A stretch of DNA of 64,000 nucleotides from Clostridiales bacterium Firm_14 (GCA_001604135.1 LVAT01000045.1:62001-126000); one strand, 5' to 3'. Counted from the stretch's first letter, positions 15,660 through 23,934 are shown. The notes: generated by a model from the letters alone, not told the origin. Numbers and translations: made by a program.

Positions 15660-15690
15660 AGCTGAAGTGACAGTTCCGGGCTTCTTTTTT
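15654..15690 (+). terminator. Intrinsic terminator of the cysteine attenuator
   Basis: GCCCGGAGCTG / CAGTTCCGGGC, an 11-bp stem with one G-U pair and a 6-base loop, is followed by CTTCTTTTTT. It lies before, not after, the structural genes, which is the hallmark of an attenuator. Confidence 0.9.
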
Positions 15691-15723
15691 ACAAAATCCA
15701 CTAATCCGAAAGAGGTAAACAAA

Positions 15724-16887
15724 ATGAGCAATACAGACGGTCTTAAACTTAATTCACTCCTTATCCACGGCGGTATCGACGGCGATGAGATAACAGGTGC
15801 GGTAAATGTTCCCGTATACCAGACTTCAACTTATAAGCAGGACGGTATCGGCAAGAACAGAGGATGGGAATATTCCAGAACAGGCAACCCCACAAGAGCA
15901 GCTTTAGAAAAGCTTATTGCAGACTTAGAGCAGGGAAAGCACGGACTTGCATTTGCATCAGGTCTTGCAGCTATCAACACAGTCTTATCACTTTTTAAGA
16001 GCGGCGATAAGCTCGTTGTATCAGACAATATCTACGGCGGAACTTTCCGTATACTTGATAACGTTTTCAAGAACTTCAATATTACATACAAGATCGTAAA
16101 TACCTCTGATCTTGAAGCAGTTGAAAGTGCTATCGACGATGACGTAAAAGCTATTTACATTGAGACTCCCGCAAATCCGCTTCTCACGATCACCGACATC
16201 GAAGCAGTATCCAAGATCGCAAAGAAGCACAATAAACTCGTCATCGTCGACAACACTTTCCTTACACCTTATCTGCAGCGTCCTCTTACATTAGGCGCAG
16301 ATATCGTTATCCACAGCGGTACTAAATATTTAGGCGGCCACTCTGATACGATCTCAGGATTTGTAGTAGTTAATGATGATGCTCTGGCTGACCGTCTCTA
16401 CTATCTCCAGAATGCGATCGGCGGCGTTCTCGCACCCTGGGACAGCTTCCTTATCATCAGAGGCATCAAGACGCTTGGCTTGCGCATGGACAGGCATGTT
16501 GCAAACGCCGGCAAGATCGCAAGATGGCTTAATGAAAGTGGCTTTGTTAGCAAGGTCTATTATCCGGGCCTCGAAAACGATCCGGGCTATGAAGTGCAGA
16601 AGAAGCAGGCTGACGGTGCAGGCGCGATGATCTCATTTGTGCTTAAGGATAAATACGACTATAAGAAATTTTTCGAGAACTTAAACCTCATTACTCTTGC
16701 AGAGAGCTTAGGCGGCGTTGAATCGCTCGTATGCCACCCCGCCACGATGACACATGCTGCGATCCCCGCAGATATCAGACGCAAGGTCGGCATAGTAGAT
16801 GAGCTTATCAGATTCTCTGTTGGCATCGAAGATGTTGATGATCTCATCGCAGATCTTAAGCAGGCAATCGAGAATTCGGCAAAGTAA
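15724..16887 (+). CDS. Cystathionine gamma-lyase/gamma-synthase family enzyme (MccB/MetB type)
   Basis: A 387-residue PLP enzyme of the Cys/Met metabolism family. The PLP lysine is K201 in HSGTKYLGGHSD. SLGGVESLVCHPATMTH and the HSD motif are typical of cystathionine gamma-synthase and gamma-lyase. The start at 15724 follows AGAGG; the longer frame runs through the terminator hairpin. Together with the next gene (cysteine-synthase-like, MccA-type length) it could form the reverse transsulfuration pair MccA-MccB, making cysteine from homocysteine. Alternatively the pair makes homocysteine and cysteine by sulfhydrylation. It is the first structural gene after the Cys attenuator. Confidence 0.88.
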   Translation: MSNTDGLKLNSLLIHGGIDGDEITGAVNVPVYQTSTYKQDGIGKNRGWEYSRTGNPTRAALEKLIADLEQGKHGLAFASGLAAINTVLSLFKSGDKLVVSDNIYGGTFRILDNVFKNFNITYKIVNTSDLEAVESAIDDDVKAIYIETPANPLLTITDIEAVSKIAKKHNKLVIVDNTFLTPYLQRPLTLGADIVIHSGTKYLGGHSDTISGFVVVNDDALADRLYYLQNAIGGVLAPWDSFLIIRGIKTLGLRMDRHVANAGKIARWLNESGFVSKVYYPGLENDPGYEVQKKQADGAGAMISFVLKDKYDYKKFFENLNLITLAESLGGVESLVCHPATMTHAAIPADIRRKVGIVDELIRFSVGIEDVDDLIADLKQAIENSAK

Positions 16888-16902
16888 TAAGAGGTGATCA
16901 CC

Positions 16903-17820
16903 ATGAATAATGTATATGAAGATATCAGAAGCATGATCGGCAACACACCGATCCTTAAGATCAACCATATGGGCGTTAAGCCCGGAGTAAATATTTATGC
17001 AAAACTTGAACTTATGAACCCCGCAGGAAGCGTAAAAGACCGTGTAGGCGTCTACATGATCGACGATGCAAAGAAGCGCGGGATCCTGAAAGAAGGCGGC
17101 ACGATAATCGATGCCACGGCAGGCAACACCGGAATAGGGATCGCAGTTGCAGCGCTTAACCAGGGCATCAGGGTCATCTTCACGGTACCTGAGAAATTCT
17201 CCATTGAGAAGCAGCAGGTGATGCGCGCTTTAGGCGCGGAGATAATTCACACATCAAGAGAAGAAGGCATGTTAGGTGCCGAGAGAAAAGCAGAAGAACT
17301 CTTAAAGCAGATCGATGGCTCAGTCTCCTTAAGACAGTTCAGAAATCCTGCAAATCCTCTTGCGCACTATGAGACAACCGGACCTGAGATCTATTCACAG
17401 CTTGACGGCAATATCGATTATTTCGTAGCTGGCGCAGGCAGCGGCGGAACATTCTCAGGCGTTGTTAAGTACCTGAAAGAGCAGAACCCGGATATCACCG
17501 GAGTGCTCGCAGATCCTTACGGATCAACGATCGGAGGCGGAGAGCATTTCGATTACAACATAGAAGGAATAGGCAATGATTTCATCGCTGATACGATGGA
17601 CATCACCCTGGTAGATAAAGTCATCAAAGTAAATGACGACGAAGCATTCGAGATGAGCAGAAGGCTCGCAAAGGAAGAAGGCATCCTTGCAGGATCTTCA
17701 TCGGGCGCAGCACTCACAGCAGCATTCAAACTCGCATCTGAAATAGAGAGCGGAAACATAGTAACTGTTTTCCCTGACAGGGGCGACAGGTATCTTAGCA
17801 AAGGATTATTCGATCAATGA
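16903..17820 (+). CDS. Cysteine synthase / cystathionine beta-synthase family (CysK/MccA type)
   Basis: A 305-residue PLP fold-type II enzyme. The PLP lysine is K45 in PAGSVKDR, with the phosphate-binding and substrate loops TAGNTGIGIA and GSGGTFSG. These enzymes make cysteine from O-acetylserine plus sulfide, or cystathionine from serine/O-acetylserine plus homocysteine. The short length, lack of CBS domains, and position beside an MccB-type gene suggest the MccA role. I chose the ATG at 16903, with AGAGGTGA upstream, over the GTG nine bases earlier. It overlaps metN by four bases (ATGA). Confidence 0.88.
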   Translation: MNNVYEDIRSMIGNTPILKINHMGVKPGVNIYAKLELMNPAGSVKDRVGVYMIDDAKKRGILKEGGTIIDATAGNTGIGIAVAALNQGIRVIFTVPEKFSIEKQQVMRALGAEIIHTSREEGMLGAERKAEELLKQIDGSVSLRQFRNPANPLAHYETTGPEIYSQLDGNIDYFVAGAGSGGTFSGVVKYLKEQNPDITGVLADPYGSTIGGGEHFDYNIEGIGNDFIADTMDITLVDKVIKVNDDEAFEMSRRLAKEEGILAGSSSGAALTAAFKLASEIESGNIVTVFPDRGDRYLSKGLFDQ

Positions 17821-18824
17821 GCAACGTCTTTGAACTGACAAACGTATATAAGACATATAAGAACGACGGCAAGGAATTTGAGGCGTTAAAGGACGTAAGC
17901 CTTGAAGTGCGTGAAGGCGAGATCTTCGGCATCATAGGCATGAGCGGCGCAGGCAAATCAACGCTTGTAAGAACTCTGAACCGCCTTGAGGAAGTAACAT
18001 CCGGCAGCGTTAAGTTCTATGATAAGGATCTCGCGTCATTAAAAGCGCGCGAGCTTCGCGAAGTAAGACACTCCATCTCCATGATCTTTCAGGGGTTCAA
18101 CCTCGTTAACCAGAGAACGGTCCTGTCTAACGCTGAGCAGCCCCTGAAGATCGCGGGAGTACCGCGTAAGGAGCGCAAGGAGAAGGCGCGTCAGATGCTT
18201 GAGATCGTAGGACTTCTTGATAAGCAAGATGTTTTTCCGGCACGCCTTTCCGGCGGCCAGAAGCAGAGAGTCGCGATCGCAAGAGCGCTTGCGGCAGACC
18301 CCAAGGTGCTCTTGTGCGATGAGGCCACGAGCGCATTGGATCCCAAGATCACGGGAGAGATATTGGATCTTCTCAAGAAGATCAATCTCGAGAGGAAGCT
18401 TACGATAGTCATCATCACGCATGAGATGTCTGTGGTAGAGAAGATCTGCGACCGCGTTGCGATCATCGATGACGGCAGTCTTGCAGAAGTAGGCGACGTT
18501 AAGGACGTCTTCTCGAATCCTAAGTCGAATGCAGCGAAAAAGCTCGTCTTCCCGAGCAATCCCTTCGACCCTTCCGATCCTTCGGGCAGGATCGTACGTA
18601 TCGTTTTCGACGGCACGCATTCAAGCGAACCTTTTATCGCAAATCTCGTCGAGAAGACAGGCCTTAAGGTAAACATCTTAAGCGCAAATACAAGAAGTGT
18701 GGGCGGCATCGGCTACGGCCAGATGATCGTCGAGCTCCCTGAATCTTCTGAAGACCAGAAGACCATCATCGACTTCTTCACAGAGGGCGGACTTAACGTA
18801 ACGGAGGTGGAACACCATGAGTGA
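17817..18824 (+). CDS. metN: Methionine ABC transporter ATP-binding protein
   Basis: A 335-residue ABC ATPase. Walker A is GMSGAGKST at residues 41-49, the signature is LSGGQKQR, Walker B is VLLCDEATSALD, and the H-loop lies in ITHEMSVV. The C-terminal ~90 residues form the NIL-type domain characteristic of MetN, which binds methionine and inhibits transport when it is abundant. It overlaps the cysteine-synthase-like gene by four bases and metI by eight. The binding protein metQ is encoded separately at 21.9 kb under its own attenuator. Cystine or methionine could be the physiological substrate. Confidence 0.93.
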   Translation: MSNVFELTNVYKTYKNDGKEFEALKDVSLEVREGEIFGIIGMSGAGKSTLVRTLNRLEEVTSGSVKFYDKDLASLKARELREVRHSISMIFQGFNLVNQRTVLSNAEQPLKIAGVPRKERKEKARQMLEIVGLLDKQDVFPARLSGGQKQRVAIARALAADPKVLLCDEATSALDPKITGEILDLLKKINLERKLTIVIITHEMSVVEKICDRVAIIDDGSLAEVGDVKDVFSNPKSNAAKKLVFPSNPFDPSDPSGRIVRIVFDGTHSSEPFIANLVEKTGLKVNILSANTRSVGGIGYGQMIVELPESSEDQKTIIDFFTEGGLNVTEVEHHE

Positions 18825-19470
18825 ATATATACGACAGGCAATACTGTCGGGCATCCTTGAGACCTTTGAGATGACGTTCTTTGCGTCTTTGTTCTCATAT
18901 ATTGTCGGAATGCCTCTGGGCGTTATCCTCTATGCCACATCCAAGGGACGCCTTCTCGAGAACCGCATCGTAAATGCAGTCATCGGATTTATCGTCAACG
19001 TAACGCGTTCACTGCCGTTCCTGATACTGCTGGTTTTGCTCATTCCGTTTACGCGTTTTGTAGTCGGATCTTCGATCGGCACGGTAGCATCGATCGTGCC
19101 TCTTACGGTAGGCGCGATCCCGATCGTCGCACGAATGGTCGAGTCATCCTTAAATGAAGTAAATCCGGGCATCATCGAGGCAGCAACGTCCATGGGCGCA
19201 TCGCCCGTATACACGATAATACATTTCATCATTCCCGAAGCGACACCTTCGCTTCTTCAGGGCGGCGCGATCAACGTTGCGACAGTTCTCGGATACTCTG
19301 CGATGGCAGGCGTTATCGGCGGCGGTGGCTTGGGAGCGATCGCACTGCAGTACGGATATTACCGTTACCAGAAGGATGTTTTGTGGACCACGGTCACGCT
19401 TCTCATCATCATGGTAATGCTCATTCAGGAGATAGGAATCAGATTGTCGAAGAAAACCAGAAAAGTATAG
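18817..19470 (+). CDS. metI: Methionine ABC transporter permease
   Basis: A 217-residue membrane protein with five or six transmembrane helices. The permease EAA-type loop is EAATSMGASPVYTIIHFIIPEA. Length and motif match MetI. It overlaps metN by eight bases and partners with MetN and the separately encoded MetQ. Confidence 0.93.
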   Translation: MSEYIRQAILSGILETFEMTFFASLFSYIVGMPLGVILYATSKGRLLENRIVNAVIGFIVNVTRSLPFLILLVLLIPFTRFVVGSSIGTVASIVPLTVGAIPIVARMVESSLNEVNPGIIEAATSMGASPVYTIIHFIIPEATPSLLQGGAINVATVLGYSAMAGVIGGGGLGAIALQYGYYRYQKDVLWTTVTLLIIMVMLIQEIGIRLSKKTRKV

Positions 19471-19481
19471 GAGGTTAACAT

Positions 19482-20702
19482 ATGTCATTACATGAAGATA
19501 TCGTTGAATACATCCGCTCAGGCGAGACGGACGGGCAGGCATTGGGACTTGAAGTGGAACACTTCGTCGTGAATGACGAAGGCGTCCAGATAGGGTTCGA
19601 CGAGGTGACGTCGCTTATTAAGCAGGTTGCCGAGAATCTTCAGGCAAAGATAATATACATGGACGGATATCCTGTCGGTTATGTAACCGGCGGGTATTCT
19701 GTTACTTTGGAGCCTGCGTGCCAGTTTGAGATAAGCATCGATCCGAAGGCAGACATCGAATCGATAAAGCAGATCTATAAAGAGTTCCTTTTGTTGTGGA
19801 TCCCTGTTTTCGCGAACTGCGGATATCACATCATAACCAAAGGCAATCTCCCTCTCGTGGAGTCCGGCGTGCTCGATCCTGATGATATCCCGCTGTCTCA
19901 CAAGAAGCGCTACGAATACATGGATGCCTACTTCAGAAACAGCGGCAAATACGGCAAATACATGATGAGAGCATCTTCATCTGTCCAGATATCCGTCGAT
20001 TACAGTTCGGAGGATGATCTCGTGCGTAAGCTCCTCATACTGCAGAAGATCTCACCGGTCCTCATGATCGCCCTTGAGAATAAGTCTTTCGAAGATTCCG
20101 TCATCGAGAAGGGCTCTGATAAGAAGCACCTTCTGAGGATCCAGGAGTGGAACGATCTCGATCCTGCAAGGACCGGATTCTATCCGCACTCATTCGACGC
20201 GGACTTCGGTTACGACAAGATCGCTGACGTAATATCACATACGCCCCTGATCCTTCTTACAGATGACGGCAATACATCTTATGTCGGAAGCGCATCGGCA
20301 TCAGATCTTATCCGCGACGGAATAGTCGGCGAGGATAATGAGAGCCCGCGCAAAGAAAAGCTCATCGAGCATTACATATCGATGGGATTCTTCCATTTCC
20401 GCATCAAGAAATACATCGAGATCAGAGTTGCCGACAGTGTGCCTTTGGACCGCGCGTTGAGCTATGTTGCGCTGATCAAAGGCCTGATATATTCTGATGA
20501 GAATCTCTCTGCGCTCGAGACGGAACTTTCCGGCATCACATCCATTGAACAGATCGAAGATGCGGTCGACAGCATAATTGTCTCAGGCCTTGATGCAAAG
20601 ATCTATGGTGACCGGACGGTCAGAGAGTGGTATAAATATCTGTTGGAACTTGCAAATAATGCGCTTTCCGAAGAGGAGCGGAAATATCTTTTAAATGTGT
20701 GA
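19482..20702 (+). CDS. Glutamate-cysteine ligase family 2 (GshA/EgtA-like)
   Basis: A 406-residue protein of the plant-type glutamate-cysteine ligase family. Visible family features are LGLEVEHFVV near residue 20, TLEPACQFEIS near 85, and MRASSSVQISVDY near 165, which bind ATP-Mg and the amino acid substrates. The expected reaction is ATP-dependent formation of gamma-glutamylcysteine. GGAGG precedes the ATG. It sits in the cysteine operon, 11 bases after metI, and overlaps by eight bases a class II amidotransferase gene, a pair reminiscent of EgtA-EgtC. No glutathione synthetase or ergothioneine genes egtB/egtD are in the window, so the end product is unknown. Confidence 0.85.
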   Translation: MSLHEDIVEYIRSGETDGQALGLEVEHFVVNDEGVQIGFDEVTSLIKQVAENLQAKIIYMDGYPVGYVTGGYSVTLEPACQFEISIDPKADIESIKQIYKEFLLLWIPVFANCGYHIITKGNLPLVESGVLDPDDIPLSHKKRYEYMDAYFRNSGKYGKYMMRASSSVQISVDYSSEDDLVRKLLILQKISPVLMIALENKSFEDSVIEKGSDKKHLLRIQEWNDLDPARTGFYPHSFDADFGYDKIADVISHTPLILLTDDGNTSYVGSASASDLIRDGIVGEDNESPRKEKLIEHYISMGFFHFRIKKYIEIRVADSVPLDRALSYVALIKGLIYSDENLSALETELSGITSIEQIEDAVDSIIVSGLDAKIYGDRTVREWYKYLLELANNALSEEERKYLLNV

Positions 20703-21450
20703 ATTATTCGGAGTAACATCTGACAGGACAATAGATGTATCTGCCGAGCTTAAGGAATTCTTTAAGCACGGTGATACTAATCCCCATGGCTGGGGCATTG
20801 CTTCATGGAATGATGACGGCAAGATCACTATTGATAAAGAACCTGTTGATTCTACGAAGAGTACACTTATCGATTCCTATATCTCTTCCGGCAGGCACTG
20901 CCGCGGCATGATCGCCCACATCAGAAGGGCGACGATCGGATACGTCGACTATAAGAATACGCATCCTTTCATCGCGCACGATCCCAACTGGCGCGAATGG
21001 GTGCTGGCTCATAACGGCACGATATTCGAATCTGATGAACTGCTTCCTTATGCGGATATCCAAAGCGGTGCAACGGACAGTGAGAGGATTTTGCTCTATA
21101 TCCTTGATAAGAACAAGGGCGTCAGGGGTGAAGAAGCGCGCTTCCGCGTAATCGATTCCGTTGCCGTTAAGCTTTCAGATAAGAACAAACTGAACTTCGT
21201 TGTATTTGACGGACAGGATCTCTATGTCCATAAGAATGAAGCAGGAACGATGTTCAGAAAGGTATGTGACGGATATGCCCTGATCGCAACAAAGCCTCTG
21301 GATGACGGGGTTTGGGAAGAGGTTCCTCTTAACAGGCTTCAGGTCTACAGGGATGGAAAGCTCATCTGGGAAGGTACGCAGCACGACCACACTTATGTCC
21401 ACGATGAAGAGCAGATGAACATGCTCTATCTTGGGTATTCAGAGCTCTGA
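20695..21450 (+). CDS. Class II glutamine amidotransferase family protein (YafJ/EgtC-like)
   Basis: A 251-residue Ntn-hydrolase. After removal of Met1 the nucleophile would be C2 (MCELFGV). RRATIGYVDYKNTHPF and LAHNGTI are the typical substrate-pocket motifs. Members include EgtC, which removes glutamate from a gamma-glutamyl-cysteinyl intermediate, and YafJ of unknown role. It overlaps the glutamate-cysteine ligase-like gene by eight bases at the end of the six-gene cysteine operon. A role in cleaving gamma-glutamyl amides made by that ligase is inferred from this pairing. Confidence 0.82.
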   Translation: MCELFGVTSDRTIDVSAELKEFFKHGDTNPHGWGIASWNDDGKITIDKEPVDSTKSTLIDSYISSGRHCRGMIAHIRRATIGYVDYKNTHPFIAHDPNWREWVLAHNGTIFESDELLPYADIQSGATDSERILLYILDKNKGVRGEEARFRVIDSVAVKLSDKNKLNFVVFDGQDLYVHKNEAGTMFRKVCDGYALIATKPLDDGVWEEVPLNRLQVYRDGKLIWEGTQHDHTYVHDEEQMNMLYLGYSEL

Positions 21451-21466
21451 GTTTTTTTTCGAAAGG

Positions 21467-21534
21467 TCTCGAAAATATTCTGCCCATACCCGCTTAAAAC
21501 TCCTGCAAACGCAGTAAAATCAGGCTTTTCGAGA
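21467..21534. repeat. Inverted repeat in the gap before the metQ promoter
   Basis: TCTCGAAAA (21467-21475) and TTTTCGAGA (21526-21534) are perfect 9-base complements, enclosing a small CTGC-AAAC-GCAG hairpin. An overlapping short hairpin TTTTCGA-N6-TCGAAAA starts at 21456, just after the stop codon. No T-run follows on the + strand, so termination is doubtful. It may be a 3' end or processing structure of the upstream operon. Confidence 0.45.
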
Positions 21535-21555
21535 ATTTTGAAAAATAATCGAATT

Positions 21556-21589
21556 ACCTATTGACATAGTAGGTAAGTACCGATATACT
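21556..21589 (+). promoter_or_regulatory. Rrf2 box 4 with metQ promoter
   Basis: ACCTATT-GACAT-AGTAGGT (21556-21574) overlaps TTGACA (21561-21566). TATACT (21584-21589) follows after exactly 17 bases. The operator covers the -35 and spacer, as at the cysteine operon promoter. Confidence 0.85.
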
Positions 21590-21620
21590 TACACCATCAA
21601 CTCGAAAGGAGGCGTGAACA

Positions 21621-21743
21621 ATGTATAACCAGATAACGATCACTACAAACAGCATGATGTGTTGTCGAATGCTTAGCTCCCGGGCACGCAAGATGGCCAC
21701 GGCGATGAGCTCTGACGCTTCACGCCTTGCAAAACGATGTTGA
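21621..21743 (+). CDS. Met/Cys-containing leader peptide, 40 residues (attenuator)
   Basis: A short frame starting with ATG after AAAGGAGG and ending in TGA. Residues 12-17 read MMCCRM and the last residue is Cys; in all six Met and three Cys occur in 40 residues. Codons 19-23 contain CTCCCGGGCAC, complementary over 11 bases to the 5' arm of the terminator downstream. Position, ribosome binding site and architecture match the Cys-rich leader at 15549, so I read it as the second member of the same control type. Stalling at the Met-Met-Cys-Cys run would report methionine and cysteine supply. Confidence 0.78.
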   Translation: MYNQITITTNSMMCCRMLSSRARKMATAMSSDASRLAKRC

Positions 21744-21781
21744 TGCTTTGATACGCATATAACATGCCATGTGCCCGGGAG
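21677..21781 (+). promoter_or_regulatory. Candidate antiterminator pairing upstream of metQ
   Basis: CTCCCGGGCAC (21677-21687) is the exact complement of GTGCCCGGGAG (21771-21781). Pairing can be extended by ATGGC (21693-21697) with GCCAT (21766-21770). It competes with the terminator, whose 5' arm is 21773-21779. Confidence 0.72.
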
Positions 21782-21805
21782 TTAAATATAACACCCGGGC
21801 TTTTT
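21773..21805 (+). terminator. Intrinsic terminator of the metQ attenuator
   Basis: GCCCGGG (21773-21779) pairs with CCCGGGC (21794-21800), extended inside by GTT/AAC across one mismatch, and is followed by TTTTT. It lies 68 bases before the metQ start. Confidence 0.9.
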
Positions 21806-21873
21806 CTTGGCCCTGAACAAGAAAGCAATCATCAAAGCAAAAAATAAAACATATCCAAAAGGAGATAAAAACC

Positions 21874-22758
21874 ATGAAAGCCAACATTCTTAAAAGAGTA
21901 ATCGCATCTGCACTTTTACTTACAGTTACAGCATCTTTTGCAGCATGCGGCAAGACAGAGAGCACAACGGCAACAACAGCTGCGGCAGGAAGCGACACAC
22001 AGTCCGAAGCTAACGCAGACGTACAGGCTAACGTAGTCCTCAAGGTAGGCGCAAACATCACACCTCACTCAGAGATCTTAGAGATCGCAAAGCCGATCCT
22101 CGCAGAGCAGGGAATCACACTTGAGATCGTAAAGCTTGAAGATTCCATCACACCTAACACAGGCGTAATCGAGGGAAGCCTTGATGCAAACTATTTCCAG
22201 CATGTTCCTTACCTCGAGCAGTTCAACAAAGAGAACAACTCAACACTCGTTTCAGTAGGCGCAGTTCACTATGAACCCTTCGGCATCTACGCAGGCAAGA
22301 CAAAGGACCTCAAGGACCTTCCGGACGGCGCAACAGTTGCAGTTCCGAACAACGTAACAAACGAAGCAAGAGCACTTTTGCTCCTCGCACAGGAAGGCAT
22401 CATCAAGCTTAAGGACGACGCAGGCATCAACGCAACAGTAGAAGACATCACAGAGAACCCCAAGAATATCAAGTTCAAGGAGCTTGCACCCGAGCAGCTC
22501 GTAGCAGCACTTCCTGACGTAGACGTAGCAGTCATCAACGGCAACTATGCGATCGAAGGCGGCCTCCACGTAAGCCAGGCTCTCGCAGTAGAAGCAAATG
22601 ACGGCCTCGCAGCACAGACATACGGCAACATCATCGCAACATCCGCAGAGAAGGCTAACGATCCTGCGATCAAGAAGCTCGTTGAAGTACTCCAGGGACC
22701 TGAAGTTTCCAAGTACATCAAGGAAACATACGACGGCGCAGTCGTTCCCCTTTTCTGA
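21874..22758 (+). CDS. metQ: MetQ/NlpA-family substrate-binding lipoprotein
   Basis: A 294-residue lipoprotein. The signal peptide ends in FAAC with the lipidated cysteine at residue 25. The mature part matches the NlpA/MetQ family: VKLEDSITPNTGVIEGSLDANYFQHVPYLEQFN and the later AVINGNYAIEGG. It delivers methionine (or cystine) to MetN-MetI, encoded 2.4 kb upstream. AAAGGAGA precedes the ATG. It has its own Rrf2-box promoter and leader-peptide attenuator, so it can be made in excess of the membrane components. Confidence 0.92.
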   Translation: MKANILKRVIASALLLTVTASFAACGKTESTTATTAAAGSDTQSEANADVQANVVLKVGANITPHSEILEIAKPILAEQGITLEIVKLEDSITPNTGVIEGSLDANYFQHVPYLEQFNKENNSTLVSVGAVHYEPFGIYAGKTKDLKDLPDGATVAVPNNVTNEARALLLLAQEGIIKLKDDAGINATVEDITENPKNIKFKELAPEQLVAALPDVDVAVINGNYAIEGGLHVSQALAVEANDGLAAQTYGNIIATSAEKANDPAIKKLVEVLQGPEVSKYIKETYDGAVVPLF

Positions 22759-22773
22759 TAAGGAGCAATAATC

Positions 22774-23934
22774 ATGATCGGATTTGAGTACTATAACCCC
22801 GCGAAGATCGTCTTCGGCGAAGGGTCTGAAAAGAGTCTTGCAAAGCTCCTTAGACAGAACAACGTAAAGTCACTCCTATTAGTAACCAGCGGAGATTTTG
22901 TAGAGACACTCGGAATTTACGAAGTTATCAGGGACGCCGTAAAAGAATTGAATATCAAGTTCTCCGAGAGCAGGGAAGTAGTACCCAATCCGAGCATTGA
23001 GCTCGTAAGAAAACTTGTAGAACAAGGAAAGACCGACGAAATAGATTTTGTTTTGGCTGTCGGTGGAGGAAGCTCCATCGACACCGCCAAAGCAATCGCT
23101 ATCGGAATCCCATACGAAGGAGATGTCTGGGACTTCTTCTCGAAGGGTGAAGTTCCGGAGAAGGTATTGGGAATCGGCGTAATCGCTACAACAGCATCTT
23201 CAGGATCTGAGACATCCAATGCAGCTATCCTCTCATATGGTGAGTGGAAGAAGGGCTTTGAGGATGACCGCATCATTCCGAAGTTCGCCATCATGAACCC
23301 CCGCTACACGGTCAACCTTCCCGAATACCAGACATATGTAGGCATCGCAGATGTTCTTTCACACTTGCTCGAAAGATACTTCTCCGATGAGAAGAATTCA
23401 GACACAACGGACTACCTTATCGAAGGCGCGATCAAAGCTTTGCAGGTAAACGCGAAAAGACTGATCGACGACCCCAAGAACATCAATGCAAGAGCAGAGA
23501 TCCAGTGGCTCGCATCCGTCGCTCACAACAATTTCCTCGACGCCGGAAGATCAGCCGACTGGGGCTCGCACCGCATCGAACACGAACTGTCCGCACAATA
23601 CAACATCACCCACGGCGAAGGCATGGCGATCGTTTTTGTCGCATGGACGAAATACATCGCTCAGATCAAGCCCTGGAGACTAGCATTGCTCGCTTCAAGG
23701 GTTTACGGCAAAGATCCGTACGATTTCGATGAGAAGGAGAGAGCACTTCTTCTGTCAGAAGAACTCGAGAGATTTTTCAAGAGCTTAGGACTTAAGACAA
23801 AGCTCTCAGAACTCGGAATCACAGATAAAGACTTTGAGACAATGGCTGCACGTGCAACAGCCGGAGGCAACGTAGGACACTACGTTCCCTTAGATTCACA
23901 GAAGATAATCGACATACTTAAATTGGCACTTTAA
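22774..23934 (+). CDS. Iron-containing alcohol dehydrogenase
   Basis: A 386-residue group III dehydrogenase, similar in layout to butanol dehydrogenases (YugJ/BdhA type). The NAD(P) site is VGGGSSIDTAKAIA. Metal ligands appear in GIADVLSHLLERYF, WGSHRIEHEL and ITHGEGMA. It probably interconverts an aldehyde and an alcohol with NAD(P)H. It follows metQ by 15 bases with AAGGAG before its ATG, so it should be under the same sulfur control. That is an odd partner and may reflect disposal of an aldehyde or keto product of sulfur amino acid catabolism (inference). Confidence 0.85.
   Translation: MIGFEYYNPAKIVFGEGSEKSLAKLLRQNNVKSLLLVTSGDFVETLGIYEVIRDAVKELNIKFSESREVVPNPSIELVRKLVEQGKTDEIDFVLAVGGGSSIDTAKAIAIGIPYEGDVWDFFSKGEVPEKVLGIGVIATTASSGSETSNAAILSYGEWKKGFEDDRIIPKFAIMNPRYTVNLPEYQTYVGIADVLSHLLERYFSDEKNSDTTDYLIEGAIKALQVNAKRLIDDPKNINARAEIQWLASVAHNNFLDAGRSADWGSHRIEHELSAQYNITHGEGMAIVFVAWTKYIAQIKPWRLALLASRVYGKDPYDFDEKERALLLSEELERFFKSLGLKTKLSELGITDKDFETMAARATAGGNVGHYVPLDSQKIIDILKLAL

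Noticed and set aside
15465-15723. T-box or SAM riboswitch upstream of the cysteine operon
   Set aside because: No T-box sequence, specifier stem or SAM-riboswitch core is visible. The leader is explained by a Cys-rich frame plus competing hairpins.
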